Shown piece by piece: positions 20,449 to 29,591 of a stretch of DNA of 64,000 bases. The notes under the pieces are model-generated. The model was given only the letters and a program-made list of their open reading frames with translations. It made no database searches and was not told the origin of the DNA. Origin of the DNA: Micromonospora sp. C28SCA-DRY-2 (lineage in GTDB: Bacteria > Actinomycetota > Actinomycetes > Mycobacteriales > Micromonosporaceae); NCBI RefSeq assembly GCF_030519475.1, contig NZ_JAUMKD010000001.1:372001-436000 (forward strand). Direction: 5' to 3'. The position numbers and the translations under genes are program-made. The number at the start of each line of letters is the position of its first letter. Position 1 is the stretch's first letter.

Positions 20449-21195
20449 ATGAGCGTCGGAATCCCGATTTCCCGGCTCTGGCCCGCACCGCATCCGCAGC
20501 CCCTCGACGACGACGCGCTGATCGCGCTCTACGCCCGGAGCGACCGCCCCCGCCTGCGGGTGAACTTCGTGACCAGCGTCGACGGCGCGGTCAGCGTGGA
20601 CGGCTACTCCGCCGGGCTCTCCGGCGAGCCGGACAAGCGGGTCTTCGGGCTGCTGCGGATGCTCTGCGACGCGCTCGTGGTGGCCGCCGGCACGCTGCGC
20701 CACGAGGGCTACCGGGCGGTCCGGCTCAGTCCGCGGCGGCGGGCCTGGCGGCGCGCGCACGGGCTGGCCGAGTACCCGACGCTGGTGGTGGTCTCCGGCG
20801 CGCTCGACCTCGACCCGGCGCAGGCCGCGTTCGCCGACGCCCCGGTCCGCCCGGTGGTGCTCACCCACGCCGGGGCCACCGCGCCGCCCGGGCTGACCGA
20901 GGTCGCCGACGTGGTGCGCTGCGGCACGGACAGCCTCGACCTCGCCGCCGGGCTGGCCGAGCTGCGCCGCCGCGGCCACGGCCAGCTGCTCTGCGAGGGC
21001 GGGCCGAAGCTGTTCGGGGCGCTCACCGCGGCCGGCCTGGTGGACGAGGTCTGCCTCACGGTCGCCCCGCTGCTCGCCGGGCCCGGCCCCGGCCGGATCA
21101 CCGCCGGCGACCCGAGCCCGGTGCGGCAGCTGCCGCTGCGGCACGTGCTCGCCGCCGAGGACGGGGTGCTGCTGCTGCGCTACGCCCGGGACTGA
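20449..21195 (+). CDS. RibD C-terminal domain (dihydrofolate-reductase-fold) reductase
   Basis: This 248-residue protein consists only of the RibD reductase domain, without the deaminase half. It has NFVTSVDGAVSVDGYS near residues 37-52 (substrate and NADPH contact), a VAAGTLRHEGY segment, and the Gly-rich CEGGPKLFGAL near residue 185. Relatives reduce the ribosyl side chain in riboflavin or deazaflavin biosynthesis, or unknown pteridine-like substrates. No riboflavin genes lie nearby, so the pathway is unknown. The ATG at 20449 is chosen because the family usually begins close to this point; an in-frame start at 20347 would add 34 low-complexity residues. Confidence 0.82.
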   Translation: MSVGIPISRLWPAPHPQPLDDDALIALYARSDRPRLRVNFVTSVDGAVSVDGYSAGLSGEPDKRVFGLLRMLCDALVVAAGTLRHEGYRAVRLSPRRRAWRRAHGLAEYPTLVVVSGALDLDPAQAAFADAPVRPVVLTHAGATAPPGLTEVADVVRCGTDSLDLAAGLAELRRRGHGQLLCEGGPKLFGALTAAGLVDEVCLTVAPLLAGPGPGRITAGDPSPVRQLPLRHVLAAEDGVLLLRYARD

Positions 21196-21377
21196 CGCCG
21201 TCGGGCCCGTCACGTCACGGCCCACGGGATCACCCAGGGCACCCGCCCGCTCCCGCTCGGTGAGCGCCGCTCGTTCTCCCGGTGGCGTCCGCCGCGTCGC
21301 GTGGCGACCTGTCGTACTCCTCGGGCAGGATGCAGGGCGTGCGTCCCCACCCCGATGACCAGCCGACCGGAGTTGCG

Positions 21378-23129
21378 ATGACCGACGACGACGTCGACGG
21401 CCCCGGCGAGGGGGTCGGGCGGGTGCTGGGCACGGCCGACGCCACCCCGCTGCAGTTCTGGACGGCGGTCTCCCCCGGCAGCTACCTGCAGCTCGACGAC
21501 GTGGTGGTGACCCGGCGCGAGCTGCCCGACCGGGAGCCGGTGACCATCGCCGGGGTGGTCACCCAGGTGCGGGCCCGGCACGAGGGCGCCCAGTTCGACT
21601 CCGACGTCTTCGCCATCGCCGACGGCACCCTCCCGGCACAGGTGCAGGAGGCGGCCGAGATCACCACCACCCGGGTCGACCCCGAGCTCTACGTGCCGCC
21701 GTCGCCGGGCGCGGTCGTCCACCGCGCCGAGGGCGACGCGCGGGCCCGCGCGCTGCACTTCGACCGGATGGAGCGGCGGATCCCGATGGGCATGGGCCGC
21801 GACGGGGTACCGGTCTACCTCAACGCCGACTTCCTCGACGGCAGCCGGGGCGCGCACGTCTCCATCTCCGGCATCTCCGGCGTCGCCACCAAGACCAGCT
21901 TCGCCACCTTCCTGCTCTACTCGGTGTTCCGCTCCGGCGTGCTGGGCGGCGACGCGGTCAACGCCAAGGCGCTCATCTTCAACGTCAAGGGCGAGGACCT
22001 GCTCTTCCTCGACCACCCCAACACCCGCCTCGACGACGGCACCCGGGCCGGCTACGCCCGGCTCGGGCTCACCGCCGGCGCCTTCCCCGACGTCCGGGTC
22101 TACGCCCCGCCGCGGGTCGGCGACTCCTCCGGCACCCCCGACGTGAGCAGCCGGCTCACCGGGGTCGACAGCTTCTACTGGACGCTGAGCGAGTTCTGCG
22201 CCGACCGGCTGCTGCCGTACGTCTTCGCCGACGCCGACGACGAACGCCAGCAGTACACGATGGTGGTGCACTCGGTCGCCGCCCACCTGGCCCGGCACGC
22301 CCAGCCGGCCGACGGCGGGGTGAGCCTCGACGGGGTGCGCCTCGGCTCCTACGCCGACCTGGTCGACCACGTCGTCGAGCAGCTCAACGACGACGAGACC
22401 CGCTCGGAGTGGGCCGGCAGCGCGGTCGGGCTCGGCACTGTCAACGCGTTCGCCCGGCGGCTGATCGGCAGCAAGAAGGACCTCTCCCGGCTGATCCGGG
22501 GCGACCTGGCCACCCGCCGACCGCACTCGATCAACACCGCCGAGAGCGCCCAGGTCACCGTGGTCGACCTGCACAACCTGCCGGACCGCGCGCAGCGGTT
22601 CGTGGTCGGCGTGACGCTCAAGAGCGAGTTCGAGCGCAAGGAGAAGGCCGGCACCGCCAAGCCGCTGCTCTTCGTGGTGCTCGACGAGCTGAACAAGTAC
22701 GCCCCACGCGAGGGCTCCTCCCCGATCAAGGAGGTGCTGCTCGACATCGCCGAGCGGGGCCGGTCGCTCGGGGTGATCCTGATCGGCGCCCAGCAGACGG
22801 CGAGCGAGGTCGAGCGGCGGATCGTCACCAACTCGGCGATCCGGGTGGTCGGCCGGCTCGACCCGGCCGAGGCGTCCCGCCCCGAGTACGGCTTCCTGCC
22901 GCCCGCCCAGCGGCAACGCGCGCTGCTGGCCAAGCCGGGCACGATGTTCGTCAACCAGCCCGACATCCCGGTGCCGCTCTGCCTGGAGTTCCCCTTCCCC
23001 GCCTGGGCTACCCGGGTCTCCGAGGCCGGCCGGGCCCCGTCCGAGACGTTGCGCTCGATCACCCAGTCCGCCGACCCGTTCGCGGTGGTCGGCTCGGGCG
23101 GCGGCGCCGACGACGACATCCCGTTCTAG
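21378..23129 (+). CDS. HerA-like hexameric DNA translocase ATPase
   Basis: This 583-residue protein has an N-terminal HerA barrel-like region (about 15-130) and a C-terminal FtsK/HerA RecA-fold ATPase. The P-loop is GISGVATKTS at residues 165-174, with Thr where the canonical GKS/GKT Gly lies; the lysine is K172. Walker B is LLFVVLDELNKYAP (D436, E437), followed by a GVILIGAQQT sensor segment. HerA ATPases form hexameric rings that translocate DNA and stimulate the NurA nuclease. The gene is followed by sbcD (13-base gap), sbcC and a NurA-like gene, all on the same strand. The ATG at 21378 has GGAG six bases upstream. It could be annotated simply as a DUF87 ATP-binding protein, but the context favours HerA. 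Confidence 0.85.
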   Translation: MTDDDVDGPGEGVGRVLGTADATPLQFWTAVSPGSYLQLDDVVVTRRELPDREPVTIAGVVTQVRARHEGAQFDSDVFAIADGTLPAQVQEAAEITTTRVDPELYVPPSPGAVVHRAEGDARARALHFDRMERRIPMGMGRDGVPVYLNADFLDGSRGAHVSISGISGVATKTSFATFLLYSVFRSGVLGGDAVNAKALIFNVKGEDLLFLDHPNTRLDDGTRAGYARLGLTAGAFPDVRVYAPPRVGDSSGTPDVSSRLTGVDSFYWTLSEFCADRLLPYVFADADDERQQYTMVVHSVAAHLARHAQPADGGVSLDGVRLGSYADLVDHVVEQLNDDETRSEWAGSAVGLGTVNAFARRLIGSKKDLSRLIRGDLATRRPHSINTAESAQVTVVDLHNLPDRAQRFVVGVTLKSEFERKEKAGTAKPLLFVVLDELNKYAPREGSSPIKEVLLDIAERGRSLGVILIGAQQTASEVERRIVTNSAIRVVGRLDPAEASRPEYGFLPPAQRQRALLAKPGTMFVNQPDIPVPLCLEFPFPAWATRVSEAGRAPSETLRSITQSADPFAVVGSGGGADDDIPF

Positions 23130-23142
23130 GGGGCGAAGAGCC

Positions 23143-24291
23143 GTGAAGATCCTGCACACCTCGGACTGGCACGTCGGCAAGGTCCTCAAGGGGCAGTCGC
23201 GGGCCGAGGAGCACAAGCAGGTGCTGGCCGGGGTGATCGACATCGCCCGGGCCGAGCGGCCCGACCTGGTCATCGTCGCCGGTGACCTCTACGACACCGC
23301 CGCGCCGACGCCGGAGGCCACCCGGCTGGTCACCCGGGCGTTGACCGCGCTGCGGCGTACCGGCGCGGACGTGGTGGCCATCGGCGGCAACCACGACAAC
23401 GGGCAGGCCCTGGACGCGCTGCGCCCGTGGGCCGAGGCCGCCGGCATCACGCTGCGCGGCGGGGTTCGCGAGAACCCCGACGAGCACGTCGTCGACGGCA
23501 CCACCGCGGGCGGCGAGCGGTGGCGGCTGGCCGCGCTGCCGTTCCTGTCCCAGCGCTACGCCATCCGCGCGGTGGAGATGTACGAGCTGACCGCCGCCGA
23601 GACCACCCAGACCTACGCCGACCACCTGGGCCGGGTGCTGGCCCGGCTCACCGAGAGCTTCACCGAGCCCGACCGGGTGCACCTGGTCACCGCGCACCTG
23701 ACGGTGGTCGGCGCGAGCACCGGCGGTGGCGAGCGGGACGCGCACACAGTGCTCGGCTACGCGGTGCCGGCGACGGTCTTCCCGGGCACCGCGCACTACG
23801 TGGCGCTCGGCCACCTGCACCGCTCCCAGCGGGTACAGGGGCCCTGCCCGATCCGCTACAGCGGCAGCCCGCTGGCGGTGGACTTCGGCGAGCAGGAGAA
23901 CGTCCCGTCGGTGACGCTGGTCGAGGTGACCGCGACGACGGCGGCGCAGATCCGCGAGGTGCCGGTCGCCGCGGCGACCCCGCTGCGGACGGTCCGCGGC
24001 ACGCTGGCCCAACTCGCCGAGATCGAGGCCCCGGAGGGCTGGCTGCGGGTCTACGTCCGGGAGCAGCCGCGCGCCGGGCTCCGCGAGGAGGTGCAGGAGC
24101 TGCTCCCCCGGGCGCTGGAGATCCGGATCGACCCGGAGCTGGTGCCGGCGCCGGGCAGCGGCACCCGGGTCGCCCAGCGGGCCGGCCGCTCGCCCCGGGA
24201 GCTGTTCGCCGACTACCTGAGCAGCCGGGGGCACGCCGACGACGGCGTCCGGGAGCTCTTCGACGAGCTCCTCGAAGAGGTGGATCACTGA
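23143..24291 (+). CDS. sbcD: Exonuclease subunit SbcD (Mre11-type)
   Basis: This 382-residue manganese-dependent nuclease has the five phosphoesterase motifs in order: TSDWHVG (D8, H10), VAGDLYD (D48), GGNHDN (N83, H84, D85), HLTVVG and GHLHRSQ. A C-terminal capping region follows. With SbcC it would cut hairpins and protein-blocked DNA ends and start end resection. The GTG at 23143 follows an AGGGGG site and lies 13 bases after the HerA-like gene. Its stop overlaps the sbcC ATG (TGATG), so SbcD and SbcC are translationally coupled. Confidence 0.93.
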   Translation: MKILHTSDWHVGKVLKGQSRAEEHKQVLAGVIDIARAERPDLVIVAGDLYDTAAPTPEATRLVTRALTALRRTGADVVAIGGNHDNGQALDALRPWAEAAGITLRGGVRENPDEHVVDGTTAGGERWRLAALPFLSQRYAIRAVEMYELTAAETTQTYADHLGRVLARLTESFTEPDRVHLVTAHLTVVGASTGGGERDAHTVLGYAVPATVFPGTAHYVALGHLHRSQRVQGPCPIRYSGSPLAVDFGEQENVPSVTLVEVTATTAAQIREVPVAAATPLRTVRGTLAQLAEIEAPEGWLRVYVREQPRAGLREEVQELLPRALEIRIDPELVPAPGSGTRVAQRAGRSPRELFADYLSSRGHADDGVRELFDELLEEVDH

Positions 24292-26765
24292 TGCGCCCGA
24301 TGCGGCTGGACATGGCCGGCTTCACCGTCTTCCGCGAGGAGACGACGGTCGACTTCACCGACGCCGACTTCTTCGCCCTCGTCGGCCCCACCGGCTCGGG
24401 CAAGTCGACGGTGCTGGACGCGATCTGCTTCGCCCTCTACGGCACGGTGCCCCGCTGGGGCGGCGCCCGCGGCCTGGCCAACGCCCTCGCGCCGTCGGCC
24501 ACCGAGGCCCGGGTCCGGCTGGTCTTCGAGTCCGGCGGCGCCCGCTACGTGGCCACCCGGGTGGTGCGCCGGGACGGCCGGGGCAACGTCAAGACGGCCA
24601 ACGCCGGGCTCCAGCTGATGCCGGCCGGGTTCGACGTCACCAAGCTGGACACCGGGCTCAGCCCGGAGGACCTCGGCGAGGTGGTGGCCGGCACCCCGGC
24701 CGAGATGGACGAGGCGGTGCAGGAGGCGGTCGGGCTGCCGTACGAGCAGTTCACCAGCTGCGTGGTGCTGCCGCAGGGGCAGTTCGCCGACTTCCTGCAC
24801 GCCAAGCCGGCCACCCGGCAGCAGATCCTGGTCAACCTGCTCGGCCTCGGGGTCTACGAGGAGGTACAGAAGAAGGCGACCGCGCGGGCCGCGCAGGCCG
24901 AGGCGCGGTTGGAGACGGTCGACCAGCTGCTCGGCGGGCTGACCGACATCGACGATGCCGCGCTGGCGGCGGCCACCGCCCAGGTCGACCGGTTGCGCGA
25001 GCTGGCCGCGGCGGTGGCGGCGGCCGTACCGGAGCTGGACGCGGCCCGCGCCGCGGCCGGCGAGGCGCACGCGGCGCTGGCCGCCCTCGACGCCGACCTG
25101 GCCGTGCTCGGCGCGGTGCGGGCGCCGGCCGGGGTGGCCGAGGTGGCCCGGGCGGTGACCGCCGCCCGCGCCGACGCCGACGCGGCGGCCACCGCGGTGG
25201 CGCTGGCCGAGGAGCGGGAGGAGAAGCTCCGTGGCGAGCTGGCCGCCGCCGGCGACGAGAGCGCGCTGCGGCTGCGGCTGAAGGCGTACGCCGACCGGGA
25301 GAAGCTGGCCGGCGAGGCCGACACGGTCCGGGCGGCGCTGGCCGGGGCCGGGGCCGAGCACGACGCGGCAGTGCGGGCGCTGGCCGAGGCGCGGGCGGCG
25401 GCCGAGCGGGCCGAGGAGGAGCTGGCGGCGGCGTTCCGGGCGCACGAGGAGGCGAAGGCCACCGACCAGGCGGTGGCGCTGCGGGCGCACCTGGCCGACG
25501 GCGACGCCTGCCCGGTCTGCGAGCAGGTGGTGGCCAGGGTGCCGGCGGTGCCCGCCGGTTCGGCGGTGGCCCGCGCGGTCGAGGCCGGCAAGGCCGCCCG
25601 GGCGGCGAGCGAGGCGGCCCGCCGGGTGGTGCAGGAACGTGACACGGCGGCCCGGGAGCTGGAGCGGGTGCTGGTGCAGGCCCGCGCCCGGCAGGACCAG
25701 CTGGACGGCCGGCTGGCCGAGTTGGACGCCCAGCTCGCCGGGGCCGCGACGGCGGAGGCGCTGCGGGAGCGGCTCGCCGAGCACGCCCGGCTCCGCCGCT
25801 CTCTGGACGAGGCCGGCGCGGCGGTGCGGGCGGGCCGGGAGGCGGCCCGCCGGGCCCGCGGCGCGGTGGACGCCGCCGAGCAGAAGCTGCGCGCGGCGTG
25901 GCGGGCGTTCGACGCGGCCCGGGACGGGCTGGCCCGGTTCGGCCCGCCGGCGGCCGACCGGGAGGACGTCGCGGCGGCCTGGGCCGCGCTCACCGACTGG
26001 GCCGGGGCCGAGGCGCAGCAGCGCCGGGCGGAGCGGGCCGGGCGGGCCGCCGCGGTGGCCGAGGCGGAGGCGGCCGCGGCCGGGGCGACGGAGCGGATCG
26101 CCGGCATCTTCGCCGCCGCCGGGCTGCCGCCCGCCGACGACCCGGTCCGCGCCGCCGCGGTGGCCGTCGAGCGGGCCGAGGCCGACCGGCGGCACCTGGT
26201 GCAGCGGCGCGAGCAGGCGGCCGGGCTGCGCGAGCAGCGCGCCGGGCACGAACGCGAGGCGCAGGTGGCCCGGGCCCTGGCCGGGCACCTGCGGGCCAAC
26301 AACTTCGAGCGCTGGCTGCTGGCCGAGGCGTTGGACCTGCTGGTCGACGGCGCCTCCCGGATCCTGCGGGAGCTCTCCGGCGGCCAGTACGACCTGGTGC
26401 ACGACAAGGGCGAGTTCTTCGTCGTCGACCACCACGACGCCGGGCTGCGCCGGGGCGTCCGCACCCTCTCCGGCGGCGAGACGTTCCAGGCGTCGCTGGC
26501 GCTCGCGCTGGCCCTCTCCGAGCAGCTGGCCGGGATGTCCACCACGGCGGCGAGCCTGGAGTCGATCGTGCTGGACGAGGGCTTCGGCACGCTCGACGCG
26601 GCCACCCTGGACACGGTGGCCGCCACCCTGGAGAGCCTGGCCGCCCGGGGTGACCGGATGGTCGGCGTGGTCACCCACGTGCCGGCGCTGGCCGAGCGCA
26701 TCCCGGTCCGGTTCGAGGTACGCAAGGACGCCCGGTCGGCGCGCGTGGAACGGACCGGCCGGTGA
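24291..26765 (+). CDS. sbcC: Exonuclease subunit SbcC (Rad50-type SMC ATPase)
   Basis: This 824-residue protein has an N-terminal ATPase half with Walker A GPTGSGKST (from residue 32) and a Q-loop in VVLPQGQFADFL. Two long Ala/Glu/Arg-rich coiled coils flank the zinc hook CPVC at C407-C410. The C-terminal half has the signature LSGGE (near 726) and Walker B VLDEGFG (D762, E763). Rad50-family dimers tether DNA ends and control the Mre11/SbcD nuclease. At 824 residues it is shorter than E. coli SbcC (about 1,050) and closer to archaeal Rad50 (about 880), which fits the archaeal-like gene neighbourhood. It starts inside the sbcD stop. Confidence 0.94.
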   Translation: MRPMRLDMAGFTVFREETTVDFTDADFFALVGPTGSGKSTVLDAICFALYGTVPRWGGARGLANALAPSATEARVRLVFESGGARYVATRVVRRDGRGNVKTANAGLQLMPAGFDVTKLDTGLSPEDLGEVVAGTPAEMDEAVQEAVGLPYEQFTSCVVLPQGQFADFLHAKPATRQQILVNLLGLGVYEEVQKKATARAAQAEARLETVDQLLGGLTDIDDAALAAATAQVDRLRELAAAVAAAVPELDAARAAAGEAHAALAALDADLAVLGAVRAPAGVAEVARAVTAARADADAAATAVALAEEREEKLRGELAAAGDESALRLRLKAYADREKLAGEADTVRAALAGAGAEHDAAVRALAEARAAAERAEEELAAAFRAHEEAKATDQAVALRAHLADGDACPVCEQVVARVPAVPAGSAVARAVEAGKAARAASEAARRVVQERDTAARELERVLVQARARQDQLDGRLAELDAQLAGAATAEALRERLAEHARLRRSLDEAGAAVRAGREAARRARGAVDAAEQKLRAAWRAFDAARDGLARFGPPAADREDVAAAWAALTDWAGAEAQQRRAERAGRAAAVAEAEAAAAGATERIAGIFAAAGLPPADDPVRAAAVAVERAEADRRHLVQRREQAAGLREQRAGHEREAQVARALAGHLRANNFERWLLAEALDLLVDGASRILRELSGGQYDLVHDKGEFFVVDHHDAGLRRGVRTLSGGETFQASLALALALSEQLAGMSTTAASLESIVLDEGFGTLDAATLDTVAATLESLAARGDRMVGVVTHVPALAERIPVRFEVRKDARSARVERTGR

Positions 26766-26811
26766 CCGCCGGCCCGGTCGGCGTCCCCGGCGTGCGGGAA
26801 GGGCGGGCCCG

Positions 26812-27777
26812 GTGAGCGCCCGGTTCTTCGTCGACGCGTGGGATCCCGCCTACGGGGCGTCGTTCGAGGCGTCGTCGGCCGGGCCGGCCGCGCCGAGCAG
26901 CGCGCAGGTCGACCCGGACGCCGAACTGCCGGCGGTGGACTGGCGCGCCATCGACGTGCGCCCGGGCCTGCGCGCCCCGGACGTGGTGCTGCTGGTCGAC
27001 GGGGTGCGCCGGATCGACGCCAGCGTCTGGACGGCTGAGTCCGACGGCGGCTCCTTCCCCGGCCTGGCCGCCTCCTACGCGGCCGGGGTGGTCCGCTGCG
27101 ACCTGCAACGGGGCGTGGCGCAACTGGCCGGCACCCGGGTGGGCCGGGGCCTGTTCACCGCCAGCCCGTCGGCCGAGGACGTGGTGGCCGGGCGGGTCCG
27201 CTATCCGGTGCACCGGGTCAGCGGCACCGGCGAGCTGGCCAAGCTGCCGGCCGCCGTGCAGGGCCCGCTGACCGCGCTGGAGGTGGAGGTCTCCGGCGCC
27301 GCCCGGGTCGACGGCGACCTGCTGGTGGTCGACGGTCCGCTGCGCAACCGGCGGCAGCTGCCCCGCACCCTCGGCTACATCAAGACCCAGCACAGCCAGT
27401 ACCTGGACGCCCGGCTGACCGCGGTGGTCACCGGGCTGGCCGCGGGGCAGCGCTCCCCCGTCTTCCGGCTGGGCACCGCCTGGGGCGGCTGGTCCTGGTA
27501 CCTGCGGCTGCCGGTGGCCGCCGGGGCGCCCTGGGCGGGCATCGTCCGGATGGAGTGCTCGGCCGACCTGACCGTCGAAGAGGCGGTCGAGCTGGCCGAC
27601 CTGTCCCTGGTCACGCTGCCCCGGTTCGCCTCCACGCCGTACAAGGACCCGCGCGCCCCGCAGAACCTGATCCCGATCGCCGGGCTGGAACGCCGGCTGC
27701 GGGCGCTGCTCGGTGACGCCCGGCTGCTGCACCGGGCGCTGACCGCCGCCGCCCGCCCCACCGCCCGCCGCCCCTGA
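26812..27777 (+). CDS. nurA: NurA-domain nuclease
   Basis: This 321-residue protein, starting with GTG at 26812, shows the NurA pattern. It has an early acidic motif VLLVDGVRRID (D63), a second VVDGPL motif (D174), a conserved LGYIKT (K191) and a C-terminal PQNLIPIAGLERRLR segment, where NurA proteins have a Pro-rich motif followed by a helix. NurA is a Mn-dependent 5'-3' nuclease that works with the HerA ATPase and Mre11-Rad50 in archaeal end resection. The gene is 46 bases after sbcC and completes the set HerA-SbcD-SbcC-NurA. No competing family fits. Activity remains an inference from motifs and gene order. Confidence 0.78.
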   Translation: MSARFFVDAWDPAYGASFEASSAGPAAPSSAQVDPDAELPAVDWRAIDVRPGLRAPDVVLLVDGVRRIDASVWTAESDGGSFPGLAASYAAGVVRCDLQRGVAQLAGTRVGRGLFTASPSAEDVVAGRVRYPVHRVSGTGELAKLPAAVQGPLTALEVEVSGAARVDGDLLVVDGPLRNRRQLPRTLGYIKTQHSQYLDARLTAVVTGLAAGQRSPVFRLGTAWGGWSWYLRLPVAAGAPWAGIVRMECSADLTVEEAVELADLSLVTLPRFASTPYKDPRAPQNLIPIAGLERRLRALLGDARLLHRALTAAARPTARRP

Positions 27778-27812
27778 CCAACCCGCCGGAGATCCACACC
27801 AGGTCAGGGATG

Positions 27813-27843
27813 TGGCGGTATCCGGACAGCCCGGACACCGCCA
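27813..27843 (+). terminator. Hairpin after the HerA-SbcCD-NurA operon
   Basis: Arms 27813-27825 (TGGCGGTATCCGG) and 27831-27843 pair over 13 bp with one mismatch around the loop ACAGC. Just upstream is GGAGATCCACACC, so this element also has a GATC edge. It lies 35 bases after the nurA stop and is the likely end of the repair operon transcript. Confidence 0.55.
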
Positions 27844-27957
27844 GGTCGCCGATCCGGAGTCGATCGAGCCGGGAAACCCGCCGGCGGCGGGGTGACCGGG
27901 CCTACCCGGGCGGGGTTCGCGGCGGGCCGGGCCGGGGCCGCCGGGATACTGGGCGGC

Positions 27958-28815
27958 ATGGGGCGCAGGCGGGCCGGGGACCGGGTGGTCGAGCAGGTCG
28001 ACACCGGGCTCGCCGAACTGGCGCCGGACCCGGACCGGGCCGGCTCCTGGACGCTGCTGCTGGACGGCGCCCCACAGTCACACGTCGACCTGGCCGACCC
28101 CACCCACCTGGAGTTCGAGTACGTCCGCCGGCTGGCCGCGGCGATCGACCTGGTCGCGCCGGCCGGCGCCCCGCTGCGGGTGCTGCACCTCGGCGGCGGC
28201 GCGCTGACCCTGCCCCGGTACGTCAGCGCCACCCGGCCGGGCTCGACCCAGCGGGTGGTCGAGGTGGACGGCGCGCTGGTGGACCTGGTCCGGCGGATGC
28301 TGCCGTGGCGCGCCGACCCGCGACTGCGGGTGCGGGTGGCCGACGCCCGGGCGGTGCTCGCCAGCACCCGCGACGCCAGTTGTGACCTGGTGGTCGCCGA
28401 CGTCTTCGCCGGCGCCCGGACCCCGGCCCACCTGACCTCGGTCGAGTACGCCGCCGAGGTGGCCCGGGTGCTGCGCCCGCAGGGCTGGTACCTGGCCAAC
28501 GTCGCCGACGGCCCGCCGCTGCGGTACGCCCGCGGCCAGCTCGCCACGGTCCGTTCGGTGCTGCCCCGGGCCTGCCTGGTCGGGGACGCGGCCGTGCTGC
28601 GCGGGCGGCGCTACGGCAACCTCGTGCTGGTGGCCGGCCGGGTCGAGCCGCCGGTGCCGGAGCTGACCCGGCGGGCCGCCGGGGACTGGTTCCCCGGCCG
28701 GGTGCTGGCCGGCGCGGAACTGGACCGGTTCGTCGGCGGCGCCCCGGTGGTGCGCGACGCCGGCGCCACCGCGTCGACGCCGCCACCGCCCGGGATTTTT
28801 TCCGTCCGGCGTTGA
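27958..28815 (+). CDS. Spermidine-synthase-fold methyltransferase-like protein
   Basis: This 285-residue protein has the spermidine synthase/Rossmann methyltransferase fold. It carries a Gly-rich LHLGGGALTLPRY motif near residues 80-92, an acidic VVEVDGALVDL segment that would hold the ribose, and VADVFAGARTP where polyamine synthases have a catalytic Asp. It is shorter than fused membrane versions and has no membrane helices. Many actinobacterial homologues are annotated as fused-MFS/spermidine synthase or simply as methyltransferases. True polyamine synthesis is uncertain, since no decarboxylase gene is nearby. The ATG at 27958 is the first start with family sequence after it. Confidence 0.75.
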   Translation: MGRRRAGDRVVEQVDTGLAELAPDPDRAGSWTLLLDGAPQSHVDLADPTHLEFEYVRRLAAAIDLVAPAGAPLRVLHLGGGALTLPRYVSATRPGSTQRVVEVDGALVDLVRRMLPWRADPRLRVRVADARAVLASTRDASCDLVVADVFAGARTPAHLTSVEYAAEVARVLRPQGWYLANVADGPPLRYARGQLATVRSVLPRACLVGDAAVLRGRRYGNLVLVAGRVEPPVPELTRRAAGDWFPGRVLAGAELDRFVGGAPVVRDAGATASTPPPPGIFSVRR

Positions 28816-28898
28816 TCCGTTCGCCCCGGCGCTGCGTACCACCGGGCGGCCATGCCCGTGGGGGGAGGGCCGATGTCATCGGACACCCGGAGGTCTGC

Positions 28899-29591
28899 AT
28901 GCATGCGGTGGCGGTCGGCTGGCACGGCGACTCGGTGCGGGCGGACTGGATGTCGGCGCGGTCCCAGTCGCGGTCGACCCGGTCCGCACGCGGGGTCGAC
29001 GCCCGCCCGTCGCCTCGCCAGAATGACCCGGTGACGCCGCGACCGGCGCCGGGACGCCACCAGGCGGCGTCGTCCGAGGCCGCTCACTCCGACCAGCTGA
29101 TCCGGCTGCTCTACGCCGAGCACGCCGGGCCGCTGCTGATGTTCGTCATGCGGCTGACCGGTGGGGACCGGCAGCGCGCGGAGGACATCGTGCAGGAGAC
29201 CCTGCTGCGGGCCTGGCGCAACGCGCACCGCCTGGGGGCGCAGGGGCAGGGGTCGCTGCGGCCCTGGCTGGTCACCGTGGCGCGCCGGATCGCCATCGAC
29301 GAGCACCGCAGCGAGCAGGCCCGCCCGGCCGAGACGTACGACCGGGACCTGACCGCGTTCGCCGAGGCGGACAGCACCGACCGGGTGCTGCGGACGATGA
29401 CCGTGGCGGACGCGCTGCGTACGCTGAGCCAGTCGCACCGGGAGATCCTGGTGGCCACGTACTTCCGCGGCCGGACGGTGCCCGAGGCGGCGGAGGAGCT
29501 GGGGCTTCCGCTGGGCACCGCCAAGTCGCGGGTCTACTACGCGCTGCGCGCGCTGCGCACGGCTCTGCAGGAACGGGGGGTGACGGAATGA
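28899..29591 (+). CDS. ECF sigma factor
   Basis: Region 2 (about residues 70-140, with EDIVQETLLRAWRNAHRL) and region 4 (about 165-220, with VPEAAEELGLPLGTAKSRVYYALRAL) make this a group IV sigma factor. I chose the ATG at 28899 because GGAGG lies six bases upstream. That gives 230 residues with an unusual basic N-terminal extension of about 65. A GTG at 29031 would give 186 residues, the more typical ECF length, but has no ribosome-binding site. The stop overlaps the next start (ATGA), coupling it to an anti-sigma factor. It probably controls its own operon and perhaps the following lipoprotein gene. Confidence 0.85.
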   Translation: MHAVAVGWHGDSVRADWMSARSQSRSTRSARGVDARPSPRQNDPVTPRPAPGRHQAASSEAAHSDQLIRLLYAEHAGPLLMFVMRLTGGDRQRAEDIVQETLLRAWRNAHRLGAQGQGSLRPWLVTVARRIAIDEHRSEQARPAETYDRDLTAFAEADSTDRVLRTMTVADALRTLSQSHREILVATYFRGRTVPEAAEELGLPLGTAKSRVYYALRALRTALQERGVTE

